Source: Cupriavidus pauculus (GTDB lineage Bacteria; Pseudomonadota; Gammaproteobacteria; Burkholderiales; Burkholderiaceae). Taken from it: a stretch of DNA of 64,000 bases. The notes under the pieces were generated by a model. The model was not told where the DNA came from, made no database searches, and saw nothing but the letters and a program-made list of their open reading frames with translations. The stretch covers positions 2,895,501 through 2,959,500 of the forward strand of contig NZ_CP044067.1 in the NCBI RefSeq assembly GCF_008693385.1, written 5' to 3'. Shown in pieces: positions 1 to 9,222 of the stretch (its first letter is position 1; each line of letters opens with the position of its first letter). The translations under genes were made by a program, and so were the position numbers.

Positions 1-1305
1 CGCGCAGGTCGCGAGCAATCGTCCCGTCTGGCGATAGGCGAGGTCGAACTCGCGCGGCGTGACGGCGAGGTGTTCGCAAAGCAGGCGGTCGCGCATCGCG
101 CGGATGGCGGTGGCAATGCGCGCGTCGCCGGCCGCTTCGAGCACGATGTTGCATTCGGTGTCGAGACCGAACGAGCGGTTGCTGAGGTTCGCGGAGCCGA
201 TGGTCAGCAGCGTGTCATCGACGACCATGACCTTGCTGTGCACGTTCACGCAGTCTTCGCCAAGGCCCGGTACCTGCGGGCAGAACAACGCAAAGCGATT
301 CTCGCGGTCCGCGGCGCGCAGCTTGCGGTGCAGCCGCGCACGCAGCACGCCCATGCTGTGTTCCTCGAGCCAGCCGCTCTCCACGCGGCGCGAGACCAGC
401 GCGATATCGGGGCCGCCTTCCTCTTCCAGCCGCTCGCCTAGCGCGTCGGCGATCAGGCCCGAGCTGAAGTACTGGTTCTCCAGATAGAGGTTGTCGCGCG
501 CGGCGGCGATGGCATCCAGATGCAGCGCGCGGATTTCCGCGATGCCGGGGTGGTCTTCCGTCGGCGGCTCGGTGCGGCTGATGCCGAGGTCGATGTCCGT
601 GACGTCGGGCGTCACGCTGAGCGGCCACGCGTCCTCGAGCTGGCGGTCCGCCGGGCCCGGCGTGCGGGGCTGGCGGCCCGTGGCCCTGCGCCAGCGTTCG
701 GCCGCGAGGTCGCCCATCGCGGCGGCGGCGGCGCCGTCGAACACGCACTGCACATCGTGGAATGGCGCATAGGGCTTGCCGTCGGGATCCTTCCGCAGCG
801 GGTCGTCCGCCATATGGTGATGGCGGTCCCAGCGGCGGATGGTGAGGTCGAGGCCGCCCGCGAAGGCGACCTGATGGTCGATCACGACCACCTTCTGGTG
901 ATGCGAGGCGCCGGGCGGATGATTGCCGTCGAGCTGGAACGACAGGCGGCGATGCGCCTGCCAGTGGGCCTGCGCGGCGGGTAGCCACTCGCGCTCCAGC
1001 GCGAACACCATCGAGAAGTCCCAGCTCAGGACGTAGACGCGAAGGCCGGGACGGCGGCGCGCAAGCTCGTTGAGGAAATCCCTGAGGGCGGCCGGATAGC
1101 CGTCGCTGCTGCCGCCCGGCTCGAGCACCATGCGGCTGTCGATGTCCCAGCCGAGGATAAAGACGGTATGGCGGGCGTGGAGCAGCGCTTCCCGCAGCGC
1201 CGAGAAGTACGCTTCGCCATCGACGAGCATGGCGAAGCGATCACTGTGTTCGCGGCGCCAGCAGTTGTGGCCGGGCTTGAGGATGGGGGCAGGGGCGGTT
1301 GTCAT
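1..1305 (-). CDS. Phospholipase D family protein, C-terminus cut by window edge
   Basis: Phosphodiester hydrolase or transphosphatidylase of the PLD superfamily, probably acting on phospholipid headgroups. Translating leftward from the ATG at 1305 gives 435 residues with no stop, so the C-terminus lies outside the window. Two HxK(x4)D motifs are visible, H136-K138-D143 and H356-K358-D363; the second is followed by the usual GSANLSNRS stretch. This paired arrangement forms a single active site in the family. No signal peptide or membrane segment is visible in the part present. Related large bacterial PLD proteins often carry a DedA/VTT membrane domain after the second motif, but that cannot be checked here. 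It lies 112 bp downstream of the MscS-type channel gene on the same strand. Confidence 0.85.
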   Translation of the reverse strand, partial: MTTAPAPILKPGHNCWRREHSDRFAMLVDGEAYFSALREALLHARHTVFILGWDIDSRMVLEPGGSSDGYPAALRDFLNELARRRPGLRVYVLSWDFSMVFALEREWLPAAQAHWQAHRRLSFQLDGNHPPGASHHQKVVVIDHQVAFAGGLDLTIRRWDRHHHMADDPLRKDPDGKPYAPFHDVQCVFDGAAAAAMGDLAAERWRRATGRQPRTPGPADRQLEDAWPLSVTPDVTDIDLGISRTEPPTEDHPGIAEIRALHLDAIAAARDNLYLENQYFSSGLIADALGERLEEEGGPDIALVSRRVESGWLEEHSMGVLRARLHRKLRAADRENRFALFCPQVPGLGEDCVNVHSKVMVVDDTLLTIGSANLSNRSFGLDTECNIVLEAAGDARIATAIRAMRDRLLCEHLAVTPREFDLAYRQTGRLLATCA

Positions 1306-1417
1306 GGCAACCGCACGCAGCGCAATATCCGGACCCGGGTTGGAACCCGCATGCCTGTGTGGCGCGAACGGTTCCCGGGTTGTGCGCTTTACCGTCCTTT
1401 GTAAAAGTTGCTGCCTC

Positions 1418-3862
1418 CTAGCTGGCCGCGCGTTCGATCGGTTCGTTGCCCGGCACCGGGAAATTCTCCACGCGCAGCGTCTGCGGCATCGACAGCGAGA
1501 TATTGGCCGCGCGCAGGCGCTTGAGGATCTCGAACAGCAGGTCGCTCTTGGTATTCCCCGTCACCCGCGGACTGCTCACATACCCGGTCACGCTCAGCGT
1601 GATCCCGTTTGGTGCAAGCTGATTGAACGTGACCGACGGCGGCGGCATGTCGAGAATGCTCTCGTTGTCGCGATACGCTTCCAGCAGCAGGTCGCGTACT
1701 TCTTCGGGGTCCGTATTGAGCGGGAAGGTCAGCTGCAGCGTGGCCACGCCCTGCGTGCTGTTGCTCATGGTGACGTTGCGCACGTTCTGCGAAATCAGCT
1801 GCGAGTTGGGCACGATCATCGTCGAGCGGTCGCCGAGCTGGATCTCCGTGGCGCGCACGTTGATCCGGCGGATATCGCCTTCCACACCGCCGATGCTGAC
1901 CATGTCGCCCACCTTGACCGGCCGCTCCGTCAGCAGGATCAAACCCGACACGAAGTTCTTGACGATCTCCTGCAGGCCGAAGCCGATGCCCACCGACAGC
2001 GCGCTGACGATCCACGCCAGGTTTTCCCATCGCACGCCGAGCAGCGAGAGGACCAGCAGCACCAGCAGCACGTAGCCGACGTTGCTGAACAGCGTGATGA
2101 GCGACGCCCGCAGCCCCGGGTCCATGCCGAGCTTCGGCAGCATCTCGGCATCGAGCCACCGCCGTACCGAGCGCAGCAGCCACACGCCGACCGTCATCGC
2201 GATGATGGCGTTGAGAATGCGGTCCGGCATGATGTTGAGGCTGCGCAGCCGCTCGCCGCCCAGCACGCGCAGCACGCTGTCGACGAGCTCGGCCGGCGTG
2301 GTGCCGAAACCGCCGGTCATCAGCGCGATGGCGGCGACGATCAGCAGCAGGCTGACCCCGATACCGGACAGCACGGTAGACGTCTGCTCGAGGTGATGGT
2401 CGCCCACGCCGAACAGCTGCTTGATCAGGCGCCCGCTCGCATACTGCGGCGAGAACAGGCTCTCGCAGATATCGCGCGTGAGCTGCGTGAGCAGATAGAA
2501 GCTGCACAGCACGATATCGAACCAGACCAGTTCGTACGTGAGAAAGCGCGCCACGGTGATATAGCCGACGAGCAGCGCGCCGAGCGAGATCACCGTGGCG
2601 AGCGTGACGGCCGCATGGATCAGCCCGGCCAGCGTCGCGCGCGCCTCGGGTTGTTCGCCCGCCGCGGCGAGTTCCGTGCGCACGCGGTTGGCGCGCAGCA
2701 GCGCGGCACCGATGACCACGACCACGACCAGCGACACGAGGCCGCGGCCCAGCAGCGTGAACGGCACGCTGGTATCGACGGTGCGGTTGAGCTGCTCGAG
2801 CGTGCCGGCCACCAGCAGCAGGCCGGCGAGGATGGACGGGAACGGGCGCATCGCGATGGCCACGCCGTCGGCCAGCGCGGGCAGCCGCCATGACGGATGC
2901 CGCGTGCACAGCAACGCGCGGCCCAGCCCCGCGATCAGCGCGCTGGTCATCATGAGCTTGGCCATCTCGCTGAGCAGCCCCTCGAGATCGGGCGGCGGCT
3001 CGTAGAGGCGCGTAAACGCGATATAGACCAGATGCACGGCGATCGCCGTGGTGACCACGGTCGTCAGCGCCGTGCCGAGGGCGAGCGCGCTGCGCCGCAG
3101 ACGCGTCGCGGGCAGGAACGTCAGGCAGTACCACGCGACGCCGCGTTCCAGCAGGCGGCGGCCGAGCGTCCACAGCAGGCCCGCGAACACGAGCAGCAGC
3201 ACGGTGCCCGTGCGCGCGCCCGGTTGCCAGGCGAGCTGGCCCATCGGCACGACCTGATCGAGGAACGCGTCGAAGCGGCGGCGGTCCTCGTCGGCCGGAT
3301 CGAACAGCGGTGCCCAGAAATGCGGGTTGAGAATGCTCTCCGAGCGCAGCGCGAGCTGGTCCTTGAGGCGGCTGCGCTTGAGCTTGTCCAACTGGTCGTT
3401 GAGGTGCGCGATGTTGTCGCGCGACTCGGCGGCCTGCTTGAGGGCGGCGTCCAGCTGGGCCTTGCGCGCATTGAGATCGGCGCGCTTGCGCACCACCGCG
3501 GCGGCTTCCGGTGTGGTGCCGGCTGCAGGCGGCGGGCCCAGCACGTCGAGCTGCGCCTGGAGTTCGGCGACGCGTGGGGTCAGCGCGGCGGTCAGCTTGT
3601 CGACGTCCGCATTGAGGTCCTGCAGCGCGTCGTCGAGTCCCCCGAGCTTGGTCTTGCCATCGGGGGCCGAGGCCTGTTGCTTGATGCGGTCCTGCGCGGT
3701 CTGCAGGCGTTTGAGTTCGGCGACGATGTCGCCTTGGGACAGCACTTGCGCTTGCGGCGCACTGGCATCCGTTCCACCTTCGGCCGCGATCGCAATCGGG
3801 GGCGCGAGATGACACAGAGCAATCAGCACGAGGTTCAGCGCAAATTTCGAGAATTTGCTCAT
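1418..3862 (-). CDS. MscS-family mechanosensitive channel with DUF3772-like N-terminus
   Basis: Large (814 aa) inner-membrane channel related to MscK/YbdG-type MscS proteins, expected to gate on membrane tension during osmotic downshock. The N-terminus is a cleavable signal peptide ending near the AIAAEGG stretch. A periplasmic, Q/K/A-rich, probably coiled-coil region (about 35-175) follows, then a long series of hydrophobic segments (about 200-570). The C-terminal MscS core is clear: the pore-lining helix GIGFGLQEIVKNFVSG, then the beta domain with RPVKVGDMVSIGGVEGDI and VPNSQLISQNV. The start at 3862 is the only Met placed ahead of the signal peptide. It is transcribed leftward towards the PLD gene. 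The ligand or exact gating class cannot be told from sequence. Confidence 0.88.
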   Translation of the reverse strand: MSKFSKFALNLVLIALCHLAPPIAIAAEGGTDASAPQAQVLSQGDIVAELKRLQTAQDRIKQQASAPDGKTKLGGLDDALQDLNADVDKLTAALTPRVAELQAQLDVLGPPPAAGTTPEAAAVVRKRADLNARKAQLDAALKQAAESRDNIAHLNDQLDKLKRSRLKDQLALRSESILNPHFWAPLFDPADEDRRRFDAFLDQVVPMGQLAWQPGARTGTVLLLVFAGLLWTLGRRLLERGVAWYCLTFLPATRLRRSALALGTALTTVVTTAIAVHLVYIAFTRLYEPPPDLEGLLSEMAKLMMTSALIAGLGRALLCTRHPSWRLPALADGVAIAMRPFPSILAGLLLVAGTLEQLNRTVDTSVPFTLLGRGLVSLVVVVVIGAALLRANRVRTELAAAGEQPEARATLAGLIHAAVTLATVISLGALLVGYITVARFLTYELVWFDIVLCSFYLLTQLTRDICESLFSPQYASGRLIKQLFGVGDHHLEQTSTVLSGIGVSLLLIVAAIALMTGGFGTTPAELVDSVLRVLGGERLRSLNIMPDRILNAIIAMTVGVWLLRSVRRWLDAEMLPKLGMDPGLRASLITLFSNVGYVLLVLLVLSLLGVRWENLAWIVSALSVGIGFGLQEIVKNFVSGLILLTERPVKVGDMVSIGGVEGDIRRINVRATEIQLGDRSTMIVPNSQLISQNVRNVTMSNSTQGVATLQLTFPLNTDPEEVRDLLLEAYRDNESILDMPPPSVTFNQLAPNGITLSVTGYVSSPRVTGNTKSDLLFEILKRLRAANISLSMPQTLRVENFPVPGNEPIERAAS

Positions 3863-3939
3863 TGCGGAATCGCGTGGATGTCTGGGCGGAGAGCAGGGTG
3901 CTCCCCACGAACGGGGGGATTATACGCAATGCGGTTGCA

Positions 3940-4887
3940 TCACTCGGGCCGAACGGGCTTCGGCGCGATCTTTTCCGCCATGAACTTGCGTGTGAGCACG
4001 GCCACGTCGTCGAGGCGGGTGTCCATGAGGAAGTGTCCGCCGTCGAGAATGCGGATGGACGCATTGGGCAGATCGCGGCGGAACGCGCGCGCGCCGGCCT
4101 CGGTGAAGGTCGTATCGTAGCGGCCCCACAACACCAGCGTGGGCGGCTGCCGCTGGCGCAGCCACGTCTGCCACTGCGGGTAGCGGTAGAGGTTGTCGCG
4201 ATAGTCGAACGCGAGGTCGGTCTGGATATCGATGGCGCCCGGCCGGCGCAGAAAGGCGAGCTCGTCGATCCACAGGTCGGGGTTGTAGGCTTCCGCGTCG
4301 GGATCGGCGCCGACGTGCCGGCCACGGACGGCCGCAAACGACAGCAGCGCCGCGCGCACGTCCTGTTCGTATGCGCCGCGGTTGGTCCAGTAGCGCTGCC
4401 GCGCCTCCCATGCGGGCGCGAGCCCTTCCGCGTAGACGTTGCCGTTCTGGAAGATCGTGCCGAGCACCGCGTTGGGGCGCGCGAGCGCCATGCGCATGCC
4501 GACCGGCGCGCCGTCTCCCTGCATGAACAGCACGTAGCGGTTCAGCTTCAGCGCATCGGTAAAGCCGAGCATGACGCTGGCCAGCCGGTCGTACGAGTAG
4601 CGGAGCTGGTTCGCCGGCGGCGCGGCGCTGTTGCCGAAGCCGGGGTAGTCGGGTGCGATCAGGTGATAGGCGTCGCCCAGCGCGCGCAGCAGACCGTCGT
4701 ACATGCGCGACGACGACGGCAGGCCATGAAGCAGCAACAGGGTGGGGCGGTCGGGCGAACCGGCCTCGCGGTAGGCGATGCTGATGCCATCGACGGTAAT
4801 GGACCGGTAGGCCACCGGCGCGCCGACGGCGCTGCCGGCGCACCACAGGAGCGCGCACAGGACGATGAAACGAAGATGTGCGCGCAT
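3940..4887 (-). CDS. Exported alpha/beta hydrolase, epoxide hydrolase/haloalkane dehalogenase-like
   Basis: A 315-aa alpha/beta-fold hydrolase with a hydrophobic N-terminal signal sequence, so probably periplasmic. The oxyanion motif LLLHGLPSSSRMYDGL is followed by DYPGFGNS. The nucleophile elbow reads QGDGAPVG, placing Asp where serine hydrolases have Ser; this is typical of epoxide hydrolases and haloalkane dehalogenases. A late Asp (GRYDTTF) and His (DGGHFLMDT) complete the triad. The start at 4887 was chosen over an in-frame upstream Met at 4950 because it places the signal peptide at the very N-terminus. Substrate unknown. It is transcribed leftward, 77 bp ahead of the channel gene, with a 265-bp divergent gap to the GGDEF/EAL gene. 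Confidence 0.8.
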   Translation of the reverse strand: MRAHLRFIVLCALLWCAGSAVGAPVAYRSITVDGISIAYREAGSPDRPTLLLLHGLPSSSRMYDGLLRALGDAYHLIAPDYPGFGNSAAPPANQLRYSYDRLASVMLGFTDALKLNRYVLFMQGDGAPVGMRMALARPNAVLGTIFQNGNVYAEGLAPAWEARQRYWTNRGAYEQDVRAALLSFAAVRGRHVGADPDAEAYNPDLWIDELAFLRRPGAIDIQTDLAFDYRDNLYRYPQWQTWLRQRQPPTLVLWGRYDTTFTEAGARAFRRDLPNASIRILDGGHFLMDTRLDDVAVLTRKFMAEKIAPKPVRPE

Positions 4888-5152
4888 AAGCGGGCGATGG
4901 GACGGATATCGAAGTAATACCCCCGCCGGGGTCGGGCAGGACCCCGGCACGGGCAGGCGCTATCGTAATGGCGGCCTTATGGGCCACACATGACGTCGTC
5001 ATGCTTACAACACCAACGGTCGTTCGATTTGATCAGGAATCGTGCTGCGGAAGAATGGACGGCGATGGCCGATGAATGCCATCCTTCGGCGGGGTGGCTG
5101 ATTCGGCGCATTTCTGTTAGAAACACGCCGCGATGGTCGAATTCCGTGTTGG

Positions 5153-6961
5153 GTGTTTATGCAAACGTTGCAAGTCAGGGACTGTCTCGATCCCTCCGCC
5201 CGTCGGGTACGCGTCGATGAGCGATATCGAGACCTGGCAGAAGCCGATGTCGAAGGCATGCGGGCGTTTGCGGTATTCGCGGAGAACGGTGGCTTTGCCG
5301 GTCTGGTGACCGACCGCCAGGCCACGCTGTTTCCGTCGCGCCGCTTTGGCGACCTGCTCGCCCGCAGGCAAGGCGAGGCGTTGCGTCCCGACGACGATGC
5401 CGTGCGCGCGCTGCATCGCATGCGCGTGGCCGTGCAGGCCCACCTGCCCGTGATCGAGCCCGATGGTACCTATCTGGGCGTGATCTCCGTGCAAAGCGTG
5501 CTCGCGGAGCTCGTGCGCCGCGCCGAGATCTACCGGCAGGAGCGCGAGGTCCTCGTGGAGCAGCTGGAAGCCGAGCGCGAGAGCCTGCGCGCCCAGTACC
5601 TGCATCTGGCGTACTACGACAGCCTGACGGGCCTGCCGAACCGGCAGCTGTTCCAGGAGCGGCTCAACCATGCGATTGTCCAGTCTTCGCGGCGCGGCAC
5701 CGAGTTCTCGCTGCTGTTTCTCGACCTGAACCGCTTCAAGGACGTCAACGACACGCTGGGCCATTCCTTTGGCGACCGGCTGCTTAAGGTCGTGGCCGAA
5801 CGTTTCAGCAAGCTCGTGAGCGAGACCGATCTCGTGGCACGGCTCGGCGGCGACGAATTCACGTTCATCCTTCACGACACCGGCGATGTGGACACCGTCA
5901 ATGCCACCGCGCGGCGCATTTTCGACGAGCTGGCCGAACCCATCGCGCTCGATGGCATCCAGAGCTATGTATCCGCGAGCATCGGTGTCAGCCGCTATCC
6001 GGCCGATGGCGTGACCGCCGAAGCGCTGGTGATGAACGCGGACGCCGCCATGTATCGCGCGAAGGAAGACGGCATCGGTGCCTGCCATTTCTTCTCGCCG
6101 AAGCTGCACGACCGCATGCTGAACCGCCTCGATATCTCCAACGCGCTGCACCGCGCGCTCGAGCGCGAGGAGTTCTCGCTGGTGTGGCAGCCGCAGGTCT
6201 CGCTGACCTCGGGCGTGATCGTCGGCGCGGAAGTGCTGCTGCGCTGGAATCGCGACGGCGTCAAGGCCGTGTCGCCTGCCGAATTCGTGCCCATCGCCGA
6301 GGAAACCGGCATGATCGGCGCCATCGGCGACTGGGTCCTGCACGAGACGTGCCGCCACGCGTCGCGGCTCGAAGGACTGCCGCTGGCGTGCGATTTCCGC
6401 ATTGCCGTGAACTTCTCGCCCATGCAGCTGCGCTGGCACAAGGAGAAGTCCGTGCTCCGCACGATCCACGAGCACGGGCTGGATTGCAGGCGCTTCAAGA
6501 TCGAACTGACCGAGAACTCGCTGTTCCTCAACAAGGAAGGCATGGCCGAGTTCGTGCGCGAGCTCGGCGCTGCCGGCGTGGCGATTTCGGTCGATGACTT
6601 CGGCACGGGTTACAGCAACCTGTCGTCGCTCAAGCATCTGCCTGTGAGCGAGCTCAAGATCGACCGCTCGTTCATCCACGACATGCAGGCGTCGCATAGC
6701 GACAAACAGCTGGTGCTCGCGATGATCGGCATGGCGCAGATGCTGGGCCTGCGCGTCGTGGCGGAAGGTGTGGAGCACCCATGGCAGGTGGCGGTGCTCA
6801 AGGACTTCGGCTGCGATATCGGGCAGGGCTATCTGTTCAGCCGCCCGGTGGCGTTCGACGAACTGGTGCGTCGCCTGGAGGCCCCGCCGTTCGATGTGCG
6901 CGCGATGCTGTCGGCGCCCTATCCGCCGCCCGGCCAGACCGCGCTGGCCGGGGCGGCCTGA
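5153..6961 (+). CDS. CBS-pair GGDEF/EAL cyclic-di-GMP protein
   Basis: Predicted cytoplasmic c-di-GMP turnover protein of 602 aa. Residues about 5-120 look like a CBS-domain pair, possibly sensing an adenine nucleotide. A short coiled linker (about 121-150) follows, then GGDEF (about 151-315) and EAL (about 335-590). The diguanylate cyclase motif is intact (LGGDEF, 231-236). The RxxD inhibitory site is degenerate, reading SETD. In the EAL domain the signature is EVLLRW (E360). The expected catalytic positions NFSPMQL, ELTEN, DDFGTG, LKIDRSF and AEGVEH are all present, so phosphodiesterase activity is plausible. The start is the GTG at 5153 or the ATG two codons later at 5159; neither has a strong ribosome site. 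It converges on the PhoD gene. Confidence 0.88.
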   Translation: MFMQTLQVRDCLDPSARRVRVDERYRDLAEADVEGMRAFAVFAENGGFAGLVTDRQATLFPSRRFGDLLARRQGEALRPDDDAVRALHRMRVAVQAHLPVIEPDGTYLGVISVQSVLAELVRRAEIYRQEREVLVEQLEAERESLRAQYLHLAYYDSLTGLPNRQLFQERLNHAIVQSSRRGTEFSLLFLDLNRFKDVNDTLGHSFGDRLLKVVAERFSKLVSETDLVARLGGDEFTFILHDTGDVDTVNATARRIFDELAEPIALDGIQSYVSASIGVSRYPADGVTAEALVMNADAAMYRAKEDGIGACHFFSPKLHDRMLNRLDISNALHRALEREEFSLVWQPQVSLTSGVIVGAEVLLRWNRDGVKAVSPAEFVPIAEETGMIGAIGDWVLHETCRHASRLEGLPLACDFRIAVNFSPMQLRWHKEKSVLRTIHEHGLDCRRFKIELTENSLFLNKEGMAEFVRELGAAGVAISVDDFGTGYSNLSSLKHLPVSELKIDRSFIHDMQASHSDKQLVLAMIGMAQMLGLRVVAEGVEHPWQVAVLKDFGCDIGQGYLFSRPVAFDELVRRLEAPPFDVRAMLSAPYPPPGQTALAGAA

Positions 6962-6967
6962 GCCCCC

Positions 6968-7030
6968 CTGGGTTAGCTCCCTTTCTGGGTTAGCTCCCTT
7001 GCTGGGTTAGCCCCTTACAGGGTTAGCTCG
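6968..7030. repeat. 17-bp tandem repeat between convergent genes
   Basis: Three near-identical units, CTGGGTTAGCTCCCTTT (6968-6984), CTGGGTTAGCTCCCTTG (6985-7001) and CTGGGTTAGCCCCTTA (7002-7017), are followed by a partial fourth, CAGGGTTAGCTCG. The fourth copy is the 3' end of the phosphatase gene itself, including its stop codon. The array therefore looks like tandem duplication of the last bases of that gene into the gap. Confidence 0.9.
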
Positions 7031-9074
7031 CCAGCAGCGTCACGGCCGGTGCCACATCGGCCAGCACCTGGACCGACTGCGTGCTTGCGGTCGCCGTGGC
7101 CGGCGCGGCGCCGTTGACCAGCTTGGCCATCTTGTGAAAGGTGCAGGTCAGCGCGGCGGGCGTCAGCACGACGACGGCGTAGCCCTGCGCGTCGGTGTCC
7201 GCGTACTTCAGCGTGGTGGCGTTGTTGGTCTTCAGCGTGTCGTTGAGCGTGTTGATCACGGCGCTGATCGGCGTCGTGTACACGAGCGGACGTACCGCGG
7301 CGAATGCCGGGTTGAAGTCCACCACCTGCTTCAGGAAGCTCCAGAACGAGTTGCTCGAGATGCCGGCGGACACGAGGTCGACCATGACCGGTGCCGGCGT
7401 GCCGGCATCGTGGTCGTCCATCACCACGCCCGCGAAGAACGCGTGGATGTCGCCGGTCAGCGCTACGACGTTGCCGATGGCATTCGTCTTCAGATGCGAC
7501 ATCAAATTGTTGCGCTCGGCATTGTAGCCATCCCACATGTCGGCGTTCAGGATGAACTGGTCGAGCAGGTTGCGCGGGGGCAGGCCCTGGTTCAGCGAGG
7601 GCGCCCATTCGGTGTCGAACTCGTTCTGGTCCAGCAGGCCCAGCGTGTTGACGAGCAGATTGCCAAGCGTGGTCCACGGCAGCGTCGGGTAGGACGCATT
7701 GCTCTTGCCGGCCGTGAGGTCGGCGGTGACGGCCGCCTTGACCGCGGCTTCCAGCGCGGTATTGCCGGTCTGGCCGCCCGCGGCGAGCAGCGAGGCGGTG
7801 ATGGAGGCGATGATGCTCGCGGTGCCATCCACCTTCATGCGCAGTAGCGACACTTCATTGCCCCACAGCTTCCACTTGGTGGTGGCGCCGCTCATGGCGC
7901 TCTTCCACCAGTCGCGCTGCTTGTCGCCGAGCATCGATACCGGCGTCAGCGCGCCGCCGGCCGCGCTTTGCTTCTGCGCCGAGGCCGCGTCGAGCGCGGT
8001 CTTGGGCACGAAGTAGCGGCTGCCGATCTCGCTGCCCGCGGCCGCTTCCGGAATGATGTGGTCGGCGCGATAGAGGCGCTCGTCGGTCATCACCAGCGTG
8101 GCGAGGTCGCCGAACTGGAACTGCCGGTAGATCTGGATGTTCTGGAACGACGGGTTGGCGAGGTCGAGCGTCACGTCGGCCGGCATGAACTCGAACCATG
8201 CCTGATTGGCGCTGCGGCGCCGCGGAAGCTGCTCGGTCTGGTCGTCGCTGACCGTGTAGGTCTGGTGGTCCTGCCAGCAGTCGTCGGAGAACTCGTGGTC
8301 GTCCCAGATGGAGATGATTGGATGCGCGGCGTGCAGGGCCTGCAGGCGCGGGTCCGTGCGGTACGTCTTGTACAGATAGCGATAGTCGGCGAGCGTGGTG
8401 GCATACACCGAGTTGTCCTCGGCCAGCCTGGTGCCGTTGGGCAGCGTCAGCGCGGTGTGGGCGGGCTCGGCCTTGCCGGACTGGAAATCGGCGCCGATGC
8501 TCTCGTAGATGTAGTCGCCCATATGGACCACGAAGTCGAGATCCATGGCGGCGATCTCCGCCATGCCGGCCCAGTGGTTGACGCTCCAGTCCTGGCAGGT
8601 CATGAACGCGAACTTGAGCTGCGACACGGGCGTGCCGGCCGCGGGGGCGGTGCGCGTGCGGCCCGTCATGCTGGTCACGCCATTGACGAGGTAGCGGTAG
8701 TAGTACGTCGTGGACGCCGCGAGGTTGGAAACCTTGGTGCGCAGCGTGTAGTCGAAGTCGGGCGTGGCGGGATGGACGTCGTTGACGATCAGCGTGGCGA
8801 AGTCCTGCGTGGCCGAGACCTGCAGCGTGACGTTGACGGTATCGGTACCGTTGGCACCGTTCACGCGCGTCCACAGCATGACGCTGTCGGGCTTCGGATC
8901 GCCGGATGCCACGCCGTGCGCGAAGCTCAGTGTTTGCGGCGTGGTGACGGGGCCGGTGGCCGGGGGCGTGGAAGGGGTGTTGTCGTTGTCGGAACCACCG
9001 CACGCGGCAAGGCCGGTGGTGGCGACGGAGACGGTGATGAAGCTACCCCATTTGAGAAACTGACGGCGATCCAT
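7023..9074 (-). CDS. phoD: PhoD-like alkaline phosphatase, Tat-exported
   Basis: A 683-aa PhoD-family phosphatase/phosphodiesterase that releases phosphate from esters in the periplasm. The N-terminus carries a twin-arginine signal (RRQFLKWG) and then TGLAACGG, which also fits a lipobox, so it may be a Tat-exported lipoprotein. The PhoD N-terminal beta domain (ASGDPKPDSVMLWTRV) precedes the metallophosphatase core. Metal-site motifs visible are MTCQDW, HMGDYIYE, IWDDHEFSDD and LTGDIHAFF. Its length exceeds the usual 500-600 aa because of extra loops in the second half. It starts at 9074, divergent from the cupin gene across 148 bp. No Pho box was identified by eye. Confidence 0.9.
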   Translation of the reverse strand: MDRRQFLKWGSFITVSVATTGLAACGGSDNDNTPSTPPATGPVTTPQTLSFAHGVASGDPKPDSVMLWTRVNGANGTDTVNVTLQVSATQDFATLIVNDVHPATPDFDYTLRTKVSNLAASTTYYYRYLVNGVTSMTGRTRTAPAAGTPVSQLKFAFMTCQDWSVNHWAGMAEIAAMDLDFVVHMGDYIYESIGADFQSGKAEPAHTALTLPNGTRLAEDNSVYATTLADYRYLYKTYRTDPRLQALHAAHPIISIWDDHEFSDDCWQDHQTYTVSDDQTEQLPRRRSANQAWFEFMPADVTLDLANPSFQNIQIYRQFQFGDLATLVMTDERLYRADHIIPEAAAGSEIGSRYFVPKTALDAASAQKQSAAGGALTPVSMLGDKQRDWWKSAMSGATTKWKLWGNEVSLLRMKVDGTASIIASITASLLAAGGQTGNTALEAAVKAAVTADLTAGKSNASYPTLPWTTLGNLLVNTLGLLDQNEFDTEWAPSLNQGLPPRNLLDQFILNADMWDGYNAERNNLMSHLKTNAIGNVVALTGDIHAFFAGVVMDDHDAGTPAPVMVDLVSAGISSNSFWSFLKQVVDFNPAFAAVRPLVYTTPISAVINTLNDTLKTNNATTLKYADTDAQGYAVVVLTPAALTCTFHKMAKLVNGAAPATATASTQSVQVLADVAPAVTLLAS

Positions 9075-9222
9075 GTTCTGATCCGAGTGGGCAATGTCGT
9101 GGTTATATTTCTGACTTGTCGTGCTGGCATTGCACGACGGCGCCCATTATTTGGATCGTCTGTGACCGATTCGTGTCCGCTTTCCCCTAATATTCTGTAA
9201 TGACAATGCGTGACCACCGTTC

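Noticed and set aside
1130..2893. Long rightward open frame opposite the MscS-type gene
   Set aside because: Its translation is rich in His, Arg and Gln with no domain, typical of antisense to a high-GC gene; the leftward frame has clear channel motifs.
6968..7030. CRISPR-like array
   Set aside because: The repeats are directly adjacent with no spacers and derive from the neighbouring gene's 3' end.
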